A stretch of DNA of 64,000 nt from the NCBI GenBank assembly GCA_024683935.1, contig JAIKXV010000025.1, forward strand, positions 36,059 through 100,058, written 5' to 3'. Shown one piece after another: positions 9,666 to 18,335 of the stretch (positions within the stretch are counted from its first letter, which is position 1; every line of letters begins with the position of its first letter). Below the pieces are notes generated by a model. It saw nothing but the letters and a program-made list of their open reading frames with translations, did no database searches and was not told where the DNA came from. Origin of the DNA: Lachnospiraceae bacterium (lineage in GTDB: Bacteria; Bacillota_A; Clostridia; Lachnospirales; Lachnospiraceae). A program made the translations under genes and the position numbers.

Positions 9666-10658
9666 TCAGAGTTTTTTGAATGCAGGAGTATCAGCGGTAG
9701 CATCCAGAAGGGTCTTCATCTCATCATCAAGCTTCAGGAGAGAGATTGAGAAGCCTTCCATCTCAAGGCTTGTCATATATTCGCCAACGAATGTGGTGTA
9801 AACCTTGATGTTCTTTGACTTGAGCACATCACTAACATGGTTATTAACGATCAGGAGCTCCATAAGAGGTGTGGCACCGCAGCCATTGATCATAACTGCT
9901 ACTTCGCTTCCGCCGTAGTCGATGTCTGCAAGGATCTTGTCCAGGAGCTGGTCAACGATCTGGTCAGCCTTCTGCATCTTTTCCTTGTGAGTTCCGGGCT
10001 CGCCGTGGATACCGATACCGATCTCCATCTCATCTTCTGCGATCTCGAAACCGGGCTTTCCTGCTGCAGGAACGGTGCAGGGGGTGATAGCCATACTCAT
10101 TGAACGAACATTTGCGATAACCTTCTCTGCAACTGCCTTAACTTCCTCAAGGCTTGCACCGGTCTCTGCCTTTGCGCCTGCGATCTTGTGAACGAATACT
10201 GTTCCGGCGATACCGCGGCGTCCTACTGTATAGAGAGAGCCGTCAACTGCAACGTCATCATTAACAACTACTTCGTCAACCTTTATGCCCTCGTCCCTGG
10301 CCATGTCTGCAGCCATCTCGAAGTTCATAACGTCTCCGGTATAGTTCTTTACAACCATGAGTACGCCCTGGTCGGTAGCGATTTCCTTTATACCTTCAAA
10401 TACCTGATCCGGTGTGGGTGAAGTAAATACAGCACCTGCAACTGCAGCGTCCAGCATTCCCTTTCCTACATAACCTGCGTGAGCGGGTTCGTGTCCGCTT
10501 CCGCCGCCGCTTATAAGGGCAACTTTCCCTGTCTTCTTGTCGGAACGTACAACAACGGTTGTTCCGGGAATCCTCTTAACATATCCGGGATAAGCCTTTA
10601 CTAAACCTTCAACCATCTGCTCCTCAACCTGGCTGGTTTCGTTAATGATCTTCTTCAT
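9666..10658 (-). CDS. dhaK: Dihydroxyacetone kinase substrate-binding subunit DhaK
   Basis: Binds dihydroxyacetone covalently and turns it into dihydroxyacetone phosphate with DhaL and DhaM. The histidine that forms the hemiaminal bond is in GIGIHGEPG at residue 218, the same number as in E. coli DhaK, and SGGGSGHEPAHAGYVG (residues 51-66) is the conserved phosphate/substrate loop. The frame is open upstream to 10709, but the ATG at 10658 has TAAGGAGGAA 8 bases before it and gives the usual 330-residue length. First gene of dhaKLM. A promoter and an inverted repeat precede it, suggesting control, but no dhaQ/dhaS/dhaR regulator gene is adjacent. Confidence 0.96.
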   Translation of the reverse strand: MKKIINETSQVEEQMVEGLVKAYPGYVKRIPGTTVVVRSDKKTGKVALISGGGSGHEPAHAGYVGKGMLDAAVAGAVFTSPTPDQVFEGIKEIATDQGVLMVVKNYTGDVMNFEMAADMARDEGIKVDEVVVNDDVAVDGSLYTVGRRGIAGTVFVHKIAGAKAETGASLEEVKAVAEKVIANVRSMSMAITPCTVPAAGKPGFEIAEDEMEIGIGIHGEPGTHKEKMQKADQIVDQLLDKILADIDYGGSEVAVMINGCGATPLMELLIVNNHVSDVLKSKNIKVYTTFVGEYMTSLEMEGFSISLLKLDDEMKTLLDATADTPAFKKL

Positions 10659-10721
10659 GCTGTTCTTTTCCTCCTTAATACACATAAAGACTGCCTGAAT
10701 TTTCGGCAATTAACACGAAAC

Positions 10722-10753
10722 ATACAGGGAAATGATGTGGCATCCCCCTGTAT
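10722..10753. promoter_or_regulatory. Inverted repeat in the dhaK leader
   Basis: ATACAGGG (10722-10729) and CCCTGTAT (10746-10753) form an 8-base perfect inverted repeat with 16 bases between. It sits downstream of the predicted dhaK promoter, inside the leader, where it could be an operator or an RNA hairpin. Confidence 0.4.
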
Positions 10754-10772
10754 ATTCCACAAAGATAATCTG

Positions 10773-10801
10773 ATTTTATAATATAATTAGGTAATTTTCA
10801 A
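10773..10801 (-). promoter_or_regulatory. Predicted sigma-A promoter of dhaKLM
   Basis: On the minus strand, TTGAAA (10801-10796, 5/6) and TAAAAT (10778-10773, 5/6) are 17 bases apart. It gives a leader of about 110 bases to dhaK. Confidence 0.6.
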
Positions 10802-10818
10802 CAACAAAAACTTAAAAA

Positions 10819-10847
10819 TGGAAAAACGATTAATAATGTGCTATACT
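10819..10847 (+). promoter_or_regulatory. Predicted promoter of the acyl-CoA ligase gene
   Basis: TGGAAA (10819-10824, 4/6) and TATACT (10842-10847, 5/6) with a 17-base spacer lie about 40 bases before the start codon. It is back to back with the dhaK promoter. Confidence 0.5.
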
Positions 10848-10888
10848 TTGGGACGTTGACGCGATAAAGTCTTAAGGAGGAAGTATAA

Positions 10889-12535
10889 ATGCCCATTACG
10901 GATCTGTTGGAAAAGAATGCCAGACTCTACAGGGATGAGGTTGCCCTGGTGGAACTGAACCCTGCAATGAAGGAAGTCAGGCGTATTACATGGAAGGATT
11001 ATTCCCTTATACAGCAGACAGAGGATCTGCCTTACCGCCACGAGATAACCTGGGGCGTGCTGGATGAAAAGGCAAACCGTGTAGCCAATATGCTGTTATC
11101 CAAAGGCATCAAAAAGGGTGAAAAGGTGGCCATACTCATGATGAACTGTCTGGAGTGGCTGCCCATATATTTCGGAATACTGAAAACAGGGGCGATAGCG
11201 GTTCCCTTTAATTTCCGCTATTCTGCGGATGAGATAGAGTACTGTGCGGATCTTTCCGATACCAGCGTTCTCTTCTTCGGTCCCCAGTTCATAGGCCGTA
11301 TAGAGGCGATAGAAGAACGCTTAAGCAAGGGACGCCTTCTTATATATGTAGGAGAAAACTGTCCCACTTTTGCGGACAGCTATATGGAGCTCACCGCTGA
11401 CTGTTCCAGCCGGCCGCCGCTCATTCCCTTAAATGATGATGACTATGCGGCGATATATTTTTCATCCGGAACAACCGGCTTTCCGAAGGCCATACTCCAT
11501 AAGCACAAGGCCTTGACTCAGTCGGCGGAGGTGGAGCAGAAACATCATCTCCAGACCCATGACGACGTATTTCTCTGCATCCCGCCCCTCTACCATACCG
11601 GAGCGAAGATGCACTGGTTCGGAAGTCTTATCTCCGGCAGCAAGGCCATTCTTCTGAAGGGTACTGAGCCGGACGTGATCCTGAAAGCGGTGTCCGAAGA
11701 AAAATGTACGATAGTCTGGCTGCTGGTTCCCTGGGCCCAGGATATCCTGGATGCTTTAGACAGCGGAAAGGTAAAGCTCTCCGATTATGAAAATATGAAG
11801 CAGTGGAGGCTCATGCACATAGGAGCGCAGCCGGTGCCGCCTTCTCTTATCAAGCACTGGAAGGACTACTTCCCGGATCATGACTACGATACGAATTACG
11901 GTCTGTCGGAATCCATAGGACCGGGCTGCGTACATCTGGGACTTCATCATGAGCACAAGATCGGAGCGATAGGCATACCCGGCTACAACTGGGAAACAAA
12001 GATCGTGGATGATAACTACAATGAAGTACCCCAGGGTACCGAGGGAGAACTCTGTGTAAAGGGCCCCGGAGTCATGGAGTGCTATTACAAGAATCCCGAA
12101 GCCTCCGCGGAAGTGCTGCCGGGAGACGGATGGTTAAAGACCGGAGATGTGGCCATGCAGGACGAGGACGGATACATTTTCCTGGTGGACAGGAAGAAGG
12201 ACGTCATAGTATCCGGAGGAGAAAACCTGTATCCGGTACAGATAGAAGACTTCCTGCGCGGATATGAAAAGATAAATGACGTGGCTGTGATAGGTCTGCC
12301 GGACAAGCGTCTGGGAGAGATAGCAGGAGCCATTATCCAGCTTAAGGAGGGTATGGAAGCTACCGAGGAAGAGATCAATACCTTCTGCGAGGGACTTCCC
12401 AGATACAAGAGACCTCATAAGATAATATTCGCGGAGGTTCCGAGAAATGCCACCGGAAAGATAGAGAAACCCCTTCTTCGCAAGCGCTATGGTGCGGACA
12501 AGCTGGTGGCGAAGGAAATACAGAAAGAAGTATGA
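10889..12535 (+). CDS. AMP-forming acyl-CoA synthetase
   Basis: Activates a carboxylic acid to acyl-AMP and then to acyl-CoA. The 548-residue ANL-superfamily enzyme has the ATP loop YFSSGTTGFPKA near residues 190-201, YGLSESIG (A5) near 340, GWLKTGD (A7), DRKKDVIVSGGENLYP (A8) and NATGKIEK (A10, with the adenylation lysine) near the C-terminus. SD AAGGAGG lies about 10 bases before the ATG. A sodium:solute symporter gene follows after 68 bases, which suggests a carboxylate transported by the latter and activated here; the chain length is not predictable. It is divergent from dhaKLM. Confidence 0.88.
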   Translation: MPITDLLEKNARLYRDEVALVELNPAMKEVRRITWKDYSLIQQTEDLPYRHEITWGVLDEKANRVANMLLSKGIKKGEKVAILMMNCLEWLPIYFGILKTGAIAVPFNFRYSADEIEYCADLSDTSVLFFGPQFIGRIEAIEERLSKGRLLIYVGENCPTFADSYMELTADCSSRPPLIPLNDDDYAAIYFSSGTTGFPKAILHKHKALTQSAEVEQKHHLQTHDDVFLCIPPLYHTGAKMHWFGSLISGSKAILLKGTEPDVILKAVSEEKCTIVWLLVPWAQDILDALDSGKVKLSDYENMKQWRLMHIGAQPVPPSLIKHWKDYFPDHDYDTNYGLSESIGPGCVHLGLHHEHKIGAIGIPGYNWETKIVDDNYNEVPQGTEGELCVKGPGVMECYYKNPEASAEVLPGDGWLKTGDVAMQDEDGYIFLVDRKKDVIVSGGENLYPVQIEDFLRGYEKINDVAVIGLPDKRLGEIAGAIIQLKEGMEATEEEINTFCEGLPRYKRPHKIIFAEVPRNATGKIEKPLLRKRYGADKLVAKEIQKEV

Positions 12536-12603
12536 GACCGGACCGGATCCGGTCAGGAGAGATCGAATCAATAAAGGGGAATAAACTTTAGGAGAATATC
12601 AAA

Positions 12604-14184
12604 ATGGAAACAATGATACTAAGTAGTCTGTTACTGATCATATTCTTCGCGGTGATGATCTTCGTGGGTTTTTACACACGGAATATGGCGAAGGATGTGG
12701 AGGGATTCGCCCTGGGAGGACGTTCCGTCGGACCCTGGCTTACGGCCTTTGCCTTCGGAACATCGTACTTTTCAGCCGTTATTTTTGTGGGATACGCAGG
12801 ACAGTTCGGTTGGCTCTACGGAATGTCAGCCACCTGGGCAGGTCTCGGAAACGCCTTTATAGGATCCCTGCTGGCATGGAATATTCTGGGAAGACGTACC
12901 CGTATCATGACGCAGAAGCTGGATGCGAAGACCATGCCGGATTTCTTCGGAAAGAGATTCGACTCCACCACGTTAAAGGTAGTGGCTTCAGTCATAGTCT
13001 TTATCTTCCTTATACCTTATACCGCTTCTCTTTATAACGGTCTTTCAAGTCTTTTCGGTCTTGTATTTGATGTGCCCTACTGGCTTGTGATCGCGGTTAT
13101 GGCAATGCTTACCGGAGTATACGTGATCTTCGGAGGATATACGGCAACCGCCATTAATGATTTTATTCAGGGAATAATCATGCTCTTCGGAATCTCAGCG
13201 GTTATAGTTGCTGTGCTTAATGATAACGGCGGCCTCGTGGAAGCTGCGAAAAAGCTTTCGGAGATACCTGCCGATAACTGGGAGCACGGAGCTTTTTCTT
13301 CATTCTTCGGACCTGACCCCCTGGCCCTTCTCTTTGTCGTTATCCTGACATCCCTCGGAACCTGGGGACTTCCCCAGATGGTGGGCAAGTTCTATGCGAT
13401 TAAGAGCGAGAAGGACATACATAAGGGAACCGTGATCTCCACGATATTTGCCGTAGTTGTGGCAGGCGGCTGCTATTTCCTCGGAGGCTTCGGACGTCTC
13501 TATGCAGACAGGATAAAGTTCAATGAAACCACCGGAAAGCCTCTCTTTGACACTATAGTACCCACCATGCTCTCGACCCTTCCTTCTATTATAATAGCCA
13601 TAGTGATAGTTCTGGTGCTGGCGGCATCAATGTCAACACTGTCATCCCTGGTGCTTACTTCCAGCTCTACCTTTACCTTAGATGTTATCAAAACATGTAA
13701 AAAGGACATGAGCGAAAAAGACCAGGTTACCGGAATGAGGGTATTTATCGTATTCTTTATCGTGATCTCGGCAGCACTCGCTATAATAAAAGATTCCTAT
13801 CCCGGACTCACCTTTATAGCCCAGATGATGGGTATTTCCTGGGGCGCTCTGGCCGGAGCCTTCCTGGCACCTTTTCTCTACGGTCTCTATTGGAAGGGAG
13901 TGACAAGGGCATCTGTGGCAGTATGCTTTGTATGGGGCTGCGGTATCTCACTTTTCCAGCTCTATGTTACCCTTTCCGGAATGGATGTATCAGGATGGGG
14001 ACCGGTTCTCGGAACCATCTTCAAGTCCTCCATTAATTCCGGAGTTATAGCAATGGTTGGCGGACTCGTGATCGTTCCGATAGTGAGCCTCTTTACTTCA
14101 AAGATGGAAGCTGCTACTGTGGATGAGATGTTCACAAGCTTTGAAAAGAAAGTAGAAGTGCCTCAGAAGGAAGCACTGGATTAA
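12604..14184 (+). CDS. Sodium:solute symporter (SSS) family transporter
   Basis: A 526-residue polytopic inner-membrane protein with about 13 hydrophobic segments. FALGGRSVGPWLTAFAFGTSYFSA near residues 35-60 and the GGYTATAINDFIQGIIM segment are hallmarks of the SSS (LeuT-fold) family, and SMSTLSSLVLTSSS near residue 345 matches the Na2 sodium site. Members carry proline, pantothenate, acetate or other carboxylates with sodium. Being next to an acyl-CoA synthetase favours a monocarboxylate, but this is inference. AGGAG precedes the ATG by about 10 bases. It ends at a palindromic element facing fkp. Confidence 0.9.
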   Translation: METMILSSLLLIIFFAVMIFVGFYTRNMAKDVEGFALGGRSVGPWLTAFAFGTSYFSAVIFVGYAGQFGWLYGMSATWAGLGNAFIGSLLAWNILGRRTRIMTQKLDAKTMPDFFGKRFDSTTLKVVASVIVFIFLIPYTASLYNGLSSLFGLVFDVPYWLVIAVMAMLTGVYVIFGGYTATAINDFIQGIIMLFGISAVIVAVLNDNGGLVEAAKKLSEIPADNWEHGAFSSFFGPDPLALLFVVILTSLGTWGLPQMVGKFYAIKSEKDIHKGTVISTIFAVVVAGGCYFLGGFGRLYADRIKFNETTGKPLFDTIVPTMLSTLPSIIIAIVIVLVLAASMSTLSSLVLTSSSTFTLDVIKTCKKDMSEKDQVTGMRVFIVFFIVISAALAIIKDSYPGLTFIAQMMGISWGALAGAFLAPFLYGLYWKGVTRASVAVCFVWGCGISLFQLYVTLSGMDVSGWGPVLGTIFKSSINSGVIAMVGGLVIVPIVSLFTSKMEAATVDEMFTSFEKKVEVPQKEALD

Positions 14185-14195
14185 TAAACACAAAT

Positions 14196-14260
14196 CAATC
14201 AGGGTCAATCAGGAGACGGTTTTCAATCACAGAACCGTCCCCTGATTGAGAACCTGATTG
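14196..14260. repeat. Long imperfect palindrome at a convergent gene junction
   Basis: The left arm 14196-14221 contains CAATCAGG twice, then AGACGGTT. The right arm 14233-14260 begins AACCGTCCCCTGATTG and ends CCTGATTG. The arms pair over about 25 bases with one G-U and a small bulge around an 11-base loop. It may end transcription from both sides, though it lacks a clear T-run; the core ACGGTT...AACCGT resembles palindromic repeats seen in other Clostridia. Confidence 0.6.
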
Positions 14261-14262
14261 AG

Positions 14263-17205
14263 CTAAATAATCTCCGTCTTCCACACCGAAACCCCGGAGT
14301 CCGAAAAGACTTCGTCGAGCCTCCGCTGCAGATCTTCGAGACTTACCCCTTCTTTCATGATGACCTGGATAAAGCCGCCGCCGCCGGCGCCGCAGATCAT
14401 CTTTCCGCATATCAGATCCCCTATAGCCATGAAGAGCTGGTCTATACAGGTATTCGTGCAGCCCTGGTCCAGCTTTTTGGAGAGCTCCCAGTGTTCATTC
14501 AGGAGCCTGGCAAAGCCGTCCACATGTCCCTTTTCCAGTTCCAGACGCATAAGTACAGCGAGCTGCTGTATCCGGTACAGCACGTCCAGCACCACGGGAT
14601 CATTTCCGAGGTACTTTCCGACTATATCCCTTAAAAGGTTCCGGGCGAGCCTTCTCTGTCCGGTATAAACAATGGCAAAGCGCTCGTTCAGTTCCTTCAG
14701 GGTTTTCTCTCCCATCCGGACCGGAGTGCATATTATCTTCTGCTCCAGGGATTCGTCCGTTGTAACCATTTTGATGCCGGGGGCGAGACCGCCCACCTGA
14801 TCCTGCCAGCCGCCGCCGGTGGACATGATCTGCTCCATGCAGAGAACCCTGTTATAGAGATCATTGTCATCTATGGAGATGCCGAGGAAGCTGTAGAGGC
14901 CCTTTACACAGGCGCCTGCCAGTATGGAGCTGGTGCCGAGGCCGCTGCCCTTTGGGATATTTATCACACGGGTATTCATGTAAATACCGCCGCCCAGCCG
15001 TTCACAGATGCTGTTGAGATCCGATCCCCGATCCGCCTCATCTCCGTAGGGTATCACTCCGCAGGCGATGAGGGCCGCCTTATGCAGCGCAAAGGCGTCC
15101 ATCGGATCATGGCAGTCCTGCAGTGCTTTCAGGGAATCGAACTCCCTGTAGCTTCCGATGTCGGTGCTGGTGAGTATCACCTTGTTTTCATTAAGCCGCT
15201 TTATGGTCACCTCTATCGGCAGTTCGCCGTTTAAGGTTACTGCGGCGTTCAGTACGGTGCCGCCGTGCTCCATACAGTAGGGAGGAGTGTCGGACCAGCC
15301 GCCGCCCCAGTTTACCCTTACGGGGAGCTTTATCACTACTTCATCCTTTGAGATCCTGAAGTCTCTGTTATAACCGGTTTCCTTTAACGCGGTCTTCAGT
15401 ATGGTATCCCTTATCGTGTCAAAACATTTATCAGCCATCCTGTCATGGTCGATGACCTTTGACAGATAGTAGTAGATCCTTATTTTTTCGCTGAATTCCT
15501 GAGGTATATCGGCAGAGAGCTGCTCAGCCCGGGTAAGGAGCATATCCTCGACCCGCTTGGAAATGCCGGTTCTGAAGATATCAACGGACTCTTCCACGGG
15601 AAGACCCTTCCTGATGGCTTCCATCAGACTGCCGGCCTTCATCCTGTCATTCAGTTTTTCCTGCCAGGGGATGATCTCCTTTACATCCGCCATGTTAAAG
15701 CTGTCTTTTAAGCTCAGGAGTTCTCCTGTAGCGTCCCTTGAAAGCACTGCGGATAAGGCTTCTTCCATTGTATCCCGCACGGGGAACAGGGGCTTGTCCC
15801 AGAGAGCCTCATCTATATCGCGGCCAAACCACTTCTTTTCCTTCGGGTTATCATTTACGCCGTACATCCTTACCACGAAGCGGCCGTCATTGAGCTTCAG
15901 CCCGTGCAGTACCGTGTGGTCCGGAATGACTACGTTTTTCTCTTCGGAAGAAAGAGAGGCGTGTCCCACAGTGAGACCGGATACTACGCTGCCCTCGCCT
16001 ATGACGGAGTTGTGGTGAATATAGCTGTCCTCAATATAGCTTCCCCTGCCTATCGAAGCCCGGGAGCTGATATAGGAATTGGAGGCTGCAAAGTCATGCC
16101 CCTTATAATTGCTGTTTACGCTGTTTGACCAGTTCAAGTCGCCGAAGCCTTCGATATCCTCGGTCACCAGCTTCAGCACCTCGGCGGTAGTTCCGAAATG
16201 CAGGAAGGATGCGGGTGAAAAACGGATGAGCTTCATCCTGTATATATGAAGCTTATCCCAGATACGTTCCCTTGCTTCCTTCAGCTCTGGACTGAAATCC
16301 CCTTCCGGCTTTTCCTTATAGAAAAGATCCAGGGTGCTGTCCTCAGCCAGGGGATAGAGAAAGTCCGCGTAGAAGGAAAGCCTCACATGGTCATTGACCA
16401 GTTTCTCGTAATCCTTTTCATCCTCTATCAGTTCATAGAGGGATTTCACTAAATTTCCGCTGAATATCACGGCTCCGGTATCGATATTTATAAGGTCGGC
16501 GGAGTCGGCAGCGCCGCTTTCCCGGAGGCTTTCTACGGTCTGCTTATGGAGAAAACGCCTGACATAGCCGTCATCGGAACCGAGGAACACTCCGTGATTC
16601 TTCCCCACCTCGGCGGGTTCCTTTATGGAAAGAGCCGCAGCACCTTCCTCGTAGAAGTCGAGCTGCAGGGGGTTAAAGAGCAGGGTCACGTCTCCGGAGC
16701 AGACCAGCATGCCGCCGGATATCCTGGCCGGAATACCGCACATGGCTATCATGAATTCGTCAAAAAGGGTGGAACGGTGGCCGTCCGGAAGCATCCGGGG
16801 CACCGGTGAAAAGATCTTGCCGCAGGCGCTGTACTGGGGAGTTCTTTTGGAATCCCCTCCGCTGTGCATTATGAGGATCCGTAAGCTCTTCAGATCCCGG
16901 TCGTCATTTTCCGCAATGTACTTCAGTATGTTCAGGGTGGCGCCGCCGGAGCCCACTCTTTTTCCGCCGGGATCCGGTACCACCGCATACTTTGTCTTTG
17001 AGGGAAGCCGGCCTTCCTTCAGCCTCTCATTTATCTGCGCCCTGTATGAAACTGCCTGGGATTCATTGGACGCCGAGAGTATCACATGATCCCATACCGT
17101 GACCGGACGGAGAGGGGAATTCTTCTCCCTTTCTATGATATCCCTGTAAAGGGCGGTGCTGTCATTATAGGACTGCTGTAAGAAAAGATTTTTGTATTTA
17201 TTCAT
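14263..17205 (-). CDS. fkp: Bifunctional L-fucokinase / GDP-fucose pyrophosphorylase
   Basis: Salvages free L-fucose to GDP-L-fucose, the donor for fucosylation. The 980-residue protein has an N-terminal fucose-1-phosphate guanylyltransferase half (VVPDPGGKRVGSGGATLNIL near residue 80, with HSGGDSKRTP), a left-handed beta-helix-like stretch (repeated I-G-x-G-S), and a C-terminal GHMP kinase half (VNWGGGWSDTPP, PKGSGLGTSSILAGA, CGAGGGGFI). This order and length match Bacteroides Fkp. The ATG at 17205 is preferred; a TTG at 17241 lies inside the promoter. No Shine-Dalgarno is seen and a -10 box ends 7 bases before the ATG. No fucosyltransferase or fucose transporter gene is adjacent. Confidence 0.85.
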   Translation of the reverse strand: MNKYKNLFLQQSYNDSTALYRDIIEREKNSPLRPVTVWDHVILSASNESQAVSYRAQINERLKEGRLPSKTKYAVVPDPGGKRVGSGGATLNILKYIAENDDRDLKSLRILIMHSGGDSKRTPQYSACGKIFSPVPRMLPDGHRSTLFDEFMIAMCGIPARISGGMLVCSGDVTLLFNPLQLDFYEEGAAALSIKEPAEVGKNHGVFLGSDDGYVRRFLHKQTVESLRESGAADSADLINIDTGAVIFSGNLVKSLYELIEDEKDYEKLVNDHVRLSFYADFLYPLAEDSTLDLFYKEKPEGDFSPELKEARERIWDKLHIYRMKLIRFSPASFLHFGTTAEVLKLVTEDIEGFGDLNWSNSVNSNYKGHDFAASNSYISSRASIGRGSYIEDSYIHHNSVIGEGSVVSGLTVGHASLSSEEKNVVIPDHTVLHGLKLNDGRFVVRMYGVNDNPKEKKWFGRDIDEALWDKPLFPVRDTMEEALSAVLSRDATGELLSLKDSFNMADVKEIIPWQEKLNDRMKAGSLMEAIRKGLPVEESVDIFRTGISKRVEDMLLTRAEQLSADIPQEFSEKIRIYYYLSKVIDHDRMADKCFDTIRDTILKTALKETGYNRDFRISKDEVVIKLPVRVNWGGGWSDTPPYCMEHGGTVLNAAVTLNGELPIEVTIKRLNENKVILTSTDIGSYREFDSLKALQDCHDPMDAFALHKAALIACGVIPYGDEADRGSDLNSICERLGGGIYMNTRVINIPKGSGLGTSSILAGACVKGLYSFLGISIDDNDLYNRVLCMEQIMSTGGGWQDQVGGLAPGIKMVTTDESLEQKIICTPVRMGEKTLKELNERFAIVYTGQRRLARNLLRDIVGKYLGNDPVVLDVLYRIQQLAVLMRLELEKGHVDGFARLLNEHWELSKKLDQGCTNTCIDQLFMAIGDLICGKMICGAGGGGFIQVIMKEGVSLEDLQRRLDEVFSDSGVSVWKTEII

Positions 17206-17212
17206 AATGTAT

Positions 17213-17241
17213 AATATAACTGAATATGTCGTGGTTGACAA
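17213..17241 (-). promoter_or_regulatory. Predicted fkp promoter, near-zero leader
   Basis: On the minus strand TTGTCA (17241-17236, 5/6) and TATATT (17218-17213, 5/6) are spaced 17 bases apart. The expected start of transcription falls at or next to the fkp ATG (17205). The -35 box overlaps the metN -35 box on the other strand. Confidence 0.6.
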
Positions 17242-17263
17242 ACAATTATATCAATGCTATAAG
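17235..17263 (+). promoter_or_regulatory. Predicted metN promoter, near-zero leader
   Basis: Perfect TTGACA (17235-17240), 17-base spacer, TATAAG (17258-17263, 5/6). Transcription should begin around 17269-17271, leaving only 1-3 bases before the metN ATG at 17272. There is no room for an S-box or T-box leader. Confidence 0.7.
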
Positions 17264-17271
17264 AGACGGAT

Positions 17272-18333
17272 ATGGCTGTAATAGAGATAAAAGATCTGTC
17301 AAAAACCTTTATACAGAAGGACTCCGTGGTGGAGGCTCTGAAAAACATCAATTTTTTCGTGGAAAAAGGTGATATCTACGGAATAATAGGTATGTCCGGA
17401 GCCGGAAAGAGCACATTGGTCCGCTGCCTTAATTTCCTGGAGAGACCGACCAGCGGTACTGTGCTGGTTCAGGGTAAGGATCTCAGTACCCTTTCGCCTG
17501 CGGAATTAAGGAAGCTTCGCTGCAATATGGGGATGATATTCCAGAATTTTAATCTCCTGATGCAGGACAATGTACTTAACAACGTGACCTTCCCCCTTAC
17601 CATACACGGGACATCTGCAAAGGCTGCAAAGGAAAAGGCCATGAAGCTTCTGGAGACGGTGGGACTGTCGGACAAGGCGTCCGCATACCCTGCCCAGCTT
17701 TCCGGAGGACAGAAGCAGAGAGTGGCGATCGCCAGGGCTCTGGCCTGCGATCCCGAGATACTGCTATGTGACGAAGCCACCAGCGCCCTTGATCCCCAGA
17801 CTACCCAGCAGATACTGGCTCTTTTAAAAAAGATAAATAAAGAGACGGGGATCACGATAATCATCATTACCCACTCCATGAATGTGGTCCGGGAGATCTG
17901 CCATAATGTGGCAATTGTGGAAAAGGGAGAGATAGTTGAGGACGGACTGGTGGAGGAAATATTTACCCACCCGAAGTCAAAGGCCGCAAGGCGACTTATC
18001 ATAGAAGGAAAGGATCCCGAAGAATGGGAGAGATCTGAAAGCAGTTCCCTGGCCCGCTCAGTGGAACAGCTGAAGGGCGGAAAACGTGTCAGGATAGTCT
18101 TCTCCGGTACCTCTTCCTACGATCCTGTTATAGCCAACATGGTACTGGCAATTTCAGCTCCGGTAAATATCCTCTATGCCGCCACGAAGGATGTGAACGG
18201 CATAGCAAGAGGAGAGATGATACTGGGGCTTTCAGAGGATCCGGCAACAGCCGATAAGCAGATCGCCTATCTGAAAGAGAAGGGGATCGCGGTTACAGAG
18301 ATCTTTCATGAAGAATCGAAAGGGGGTGTTTAA
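17272..18333 (+). CDS. metN: Methionine ABC transporter, ATP-binding protein
   Basis: Energises methionine import with MetI and MetQ. The 353-residue protein has Walker A GMSGAGKST (residues 40-48), the signature LSGGQKQRVAIA near 143-154, Walker B ILLCDEATSALD, and a C-terminal NIL (ACT-like) methionine-sensing domain from about residue 270 (VRIVFSGTSSYDPVIANM). That domain inhibits transport when methionine binds in E. coli MetN. The ATG lies 8 bases after a -10 box and has no Shine-Dalgarno, so the mRNA may be leaderless. First gene of metNIQ. Confidence 0.92.
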   Translation: MAVIEIKDLSKTFIQKDSVVEALKNINFFVEKGDIYGIIGMSGAGKSTLVRCLNFLERPTSGTVLVQGKDLSTLSPAELRKLRCNMGMIFQNFNLLMQDNVLNNVTFPLTIHGTSAKAAKEKAMKLLETVGLSDKASAYPAQLSGGQKQRVAIARALACDPEILLCDEATSALDPQTTQQILALLKKINKETGITIIIITHSMNVVREICHNVAIVEKGEIVEDGLVEEIFTHPKSKAARRLIIEGKDPEEWERSESSSLARSVEQLKGGKRVRIVFSGTSSYDPVIANMVLAISAPVNILYAATKDVNGIARGEMILGLSEDPATADKQIAYLKEKGIAVTEIFHEESKGGV

Positions 18334-18335
18334 CG

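Noticed and set aside
17206..17271. SAM riboswitch (S-box) before metNIQ
   Set aside because: Only 66 bases lie between the genes and the promoter abuts the start codon, leaving no leader.
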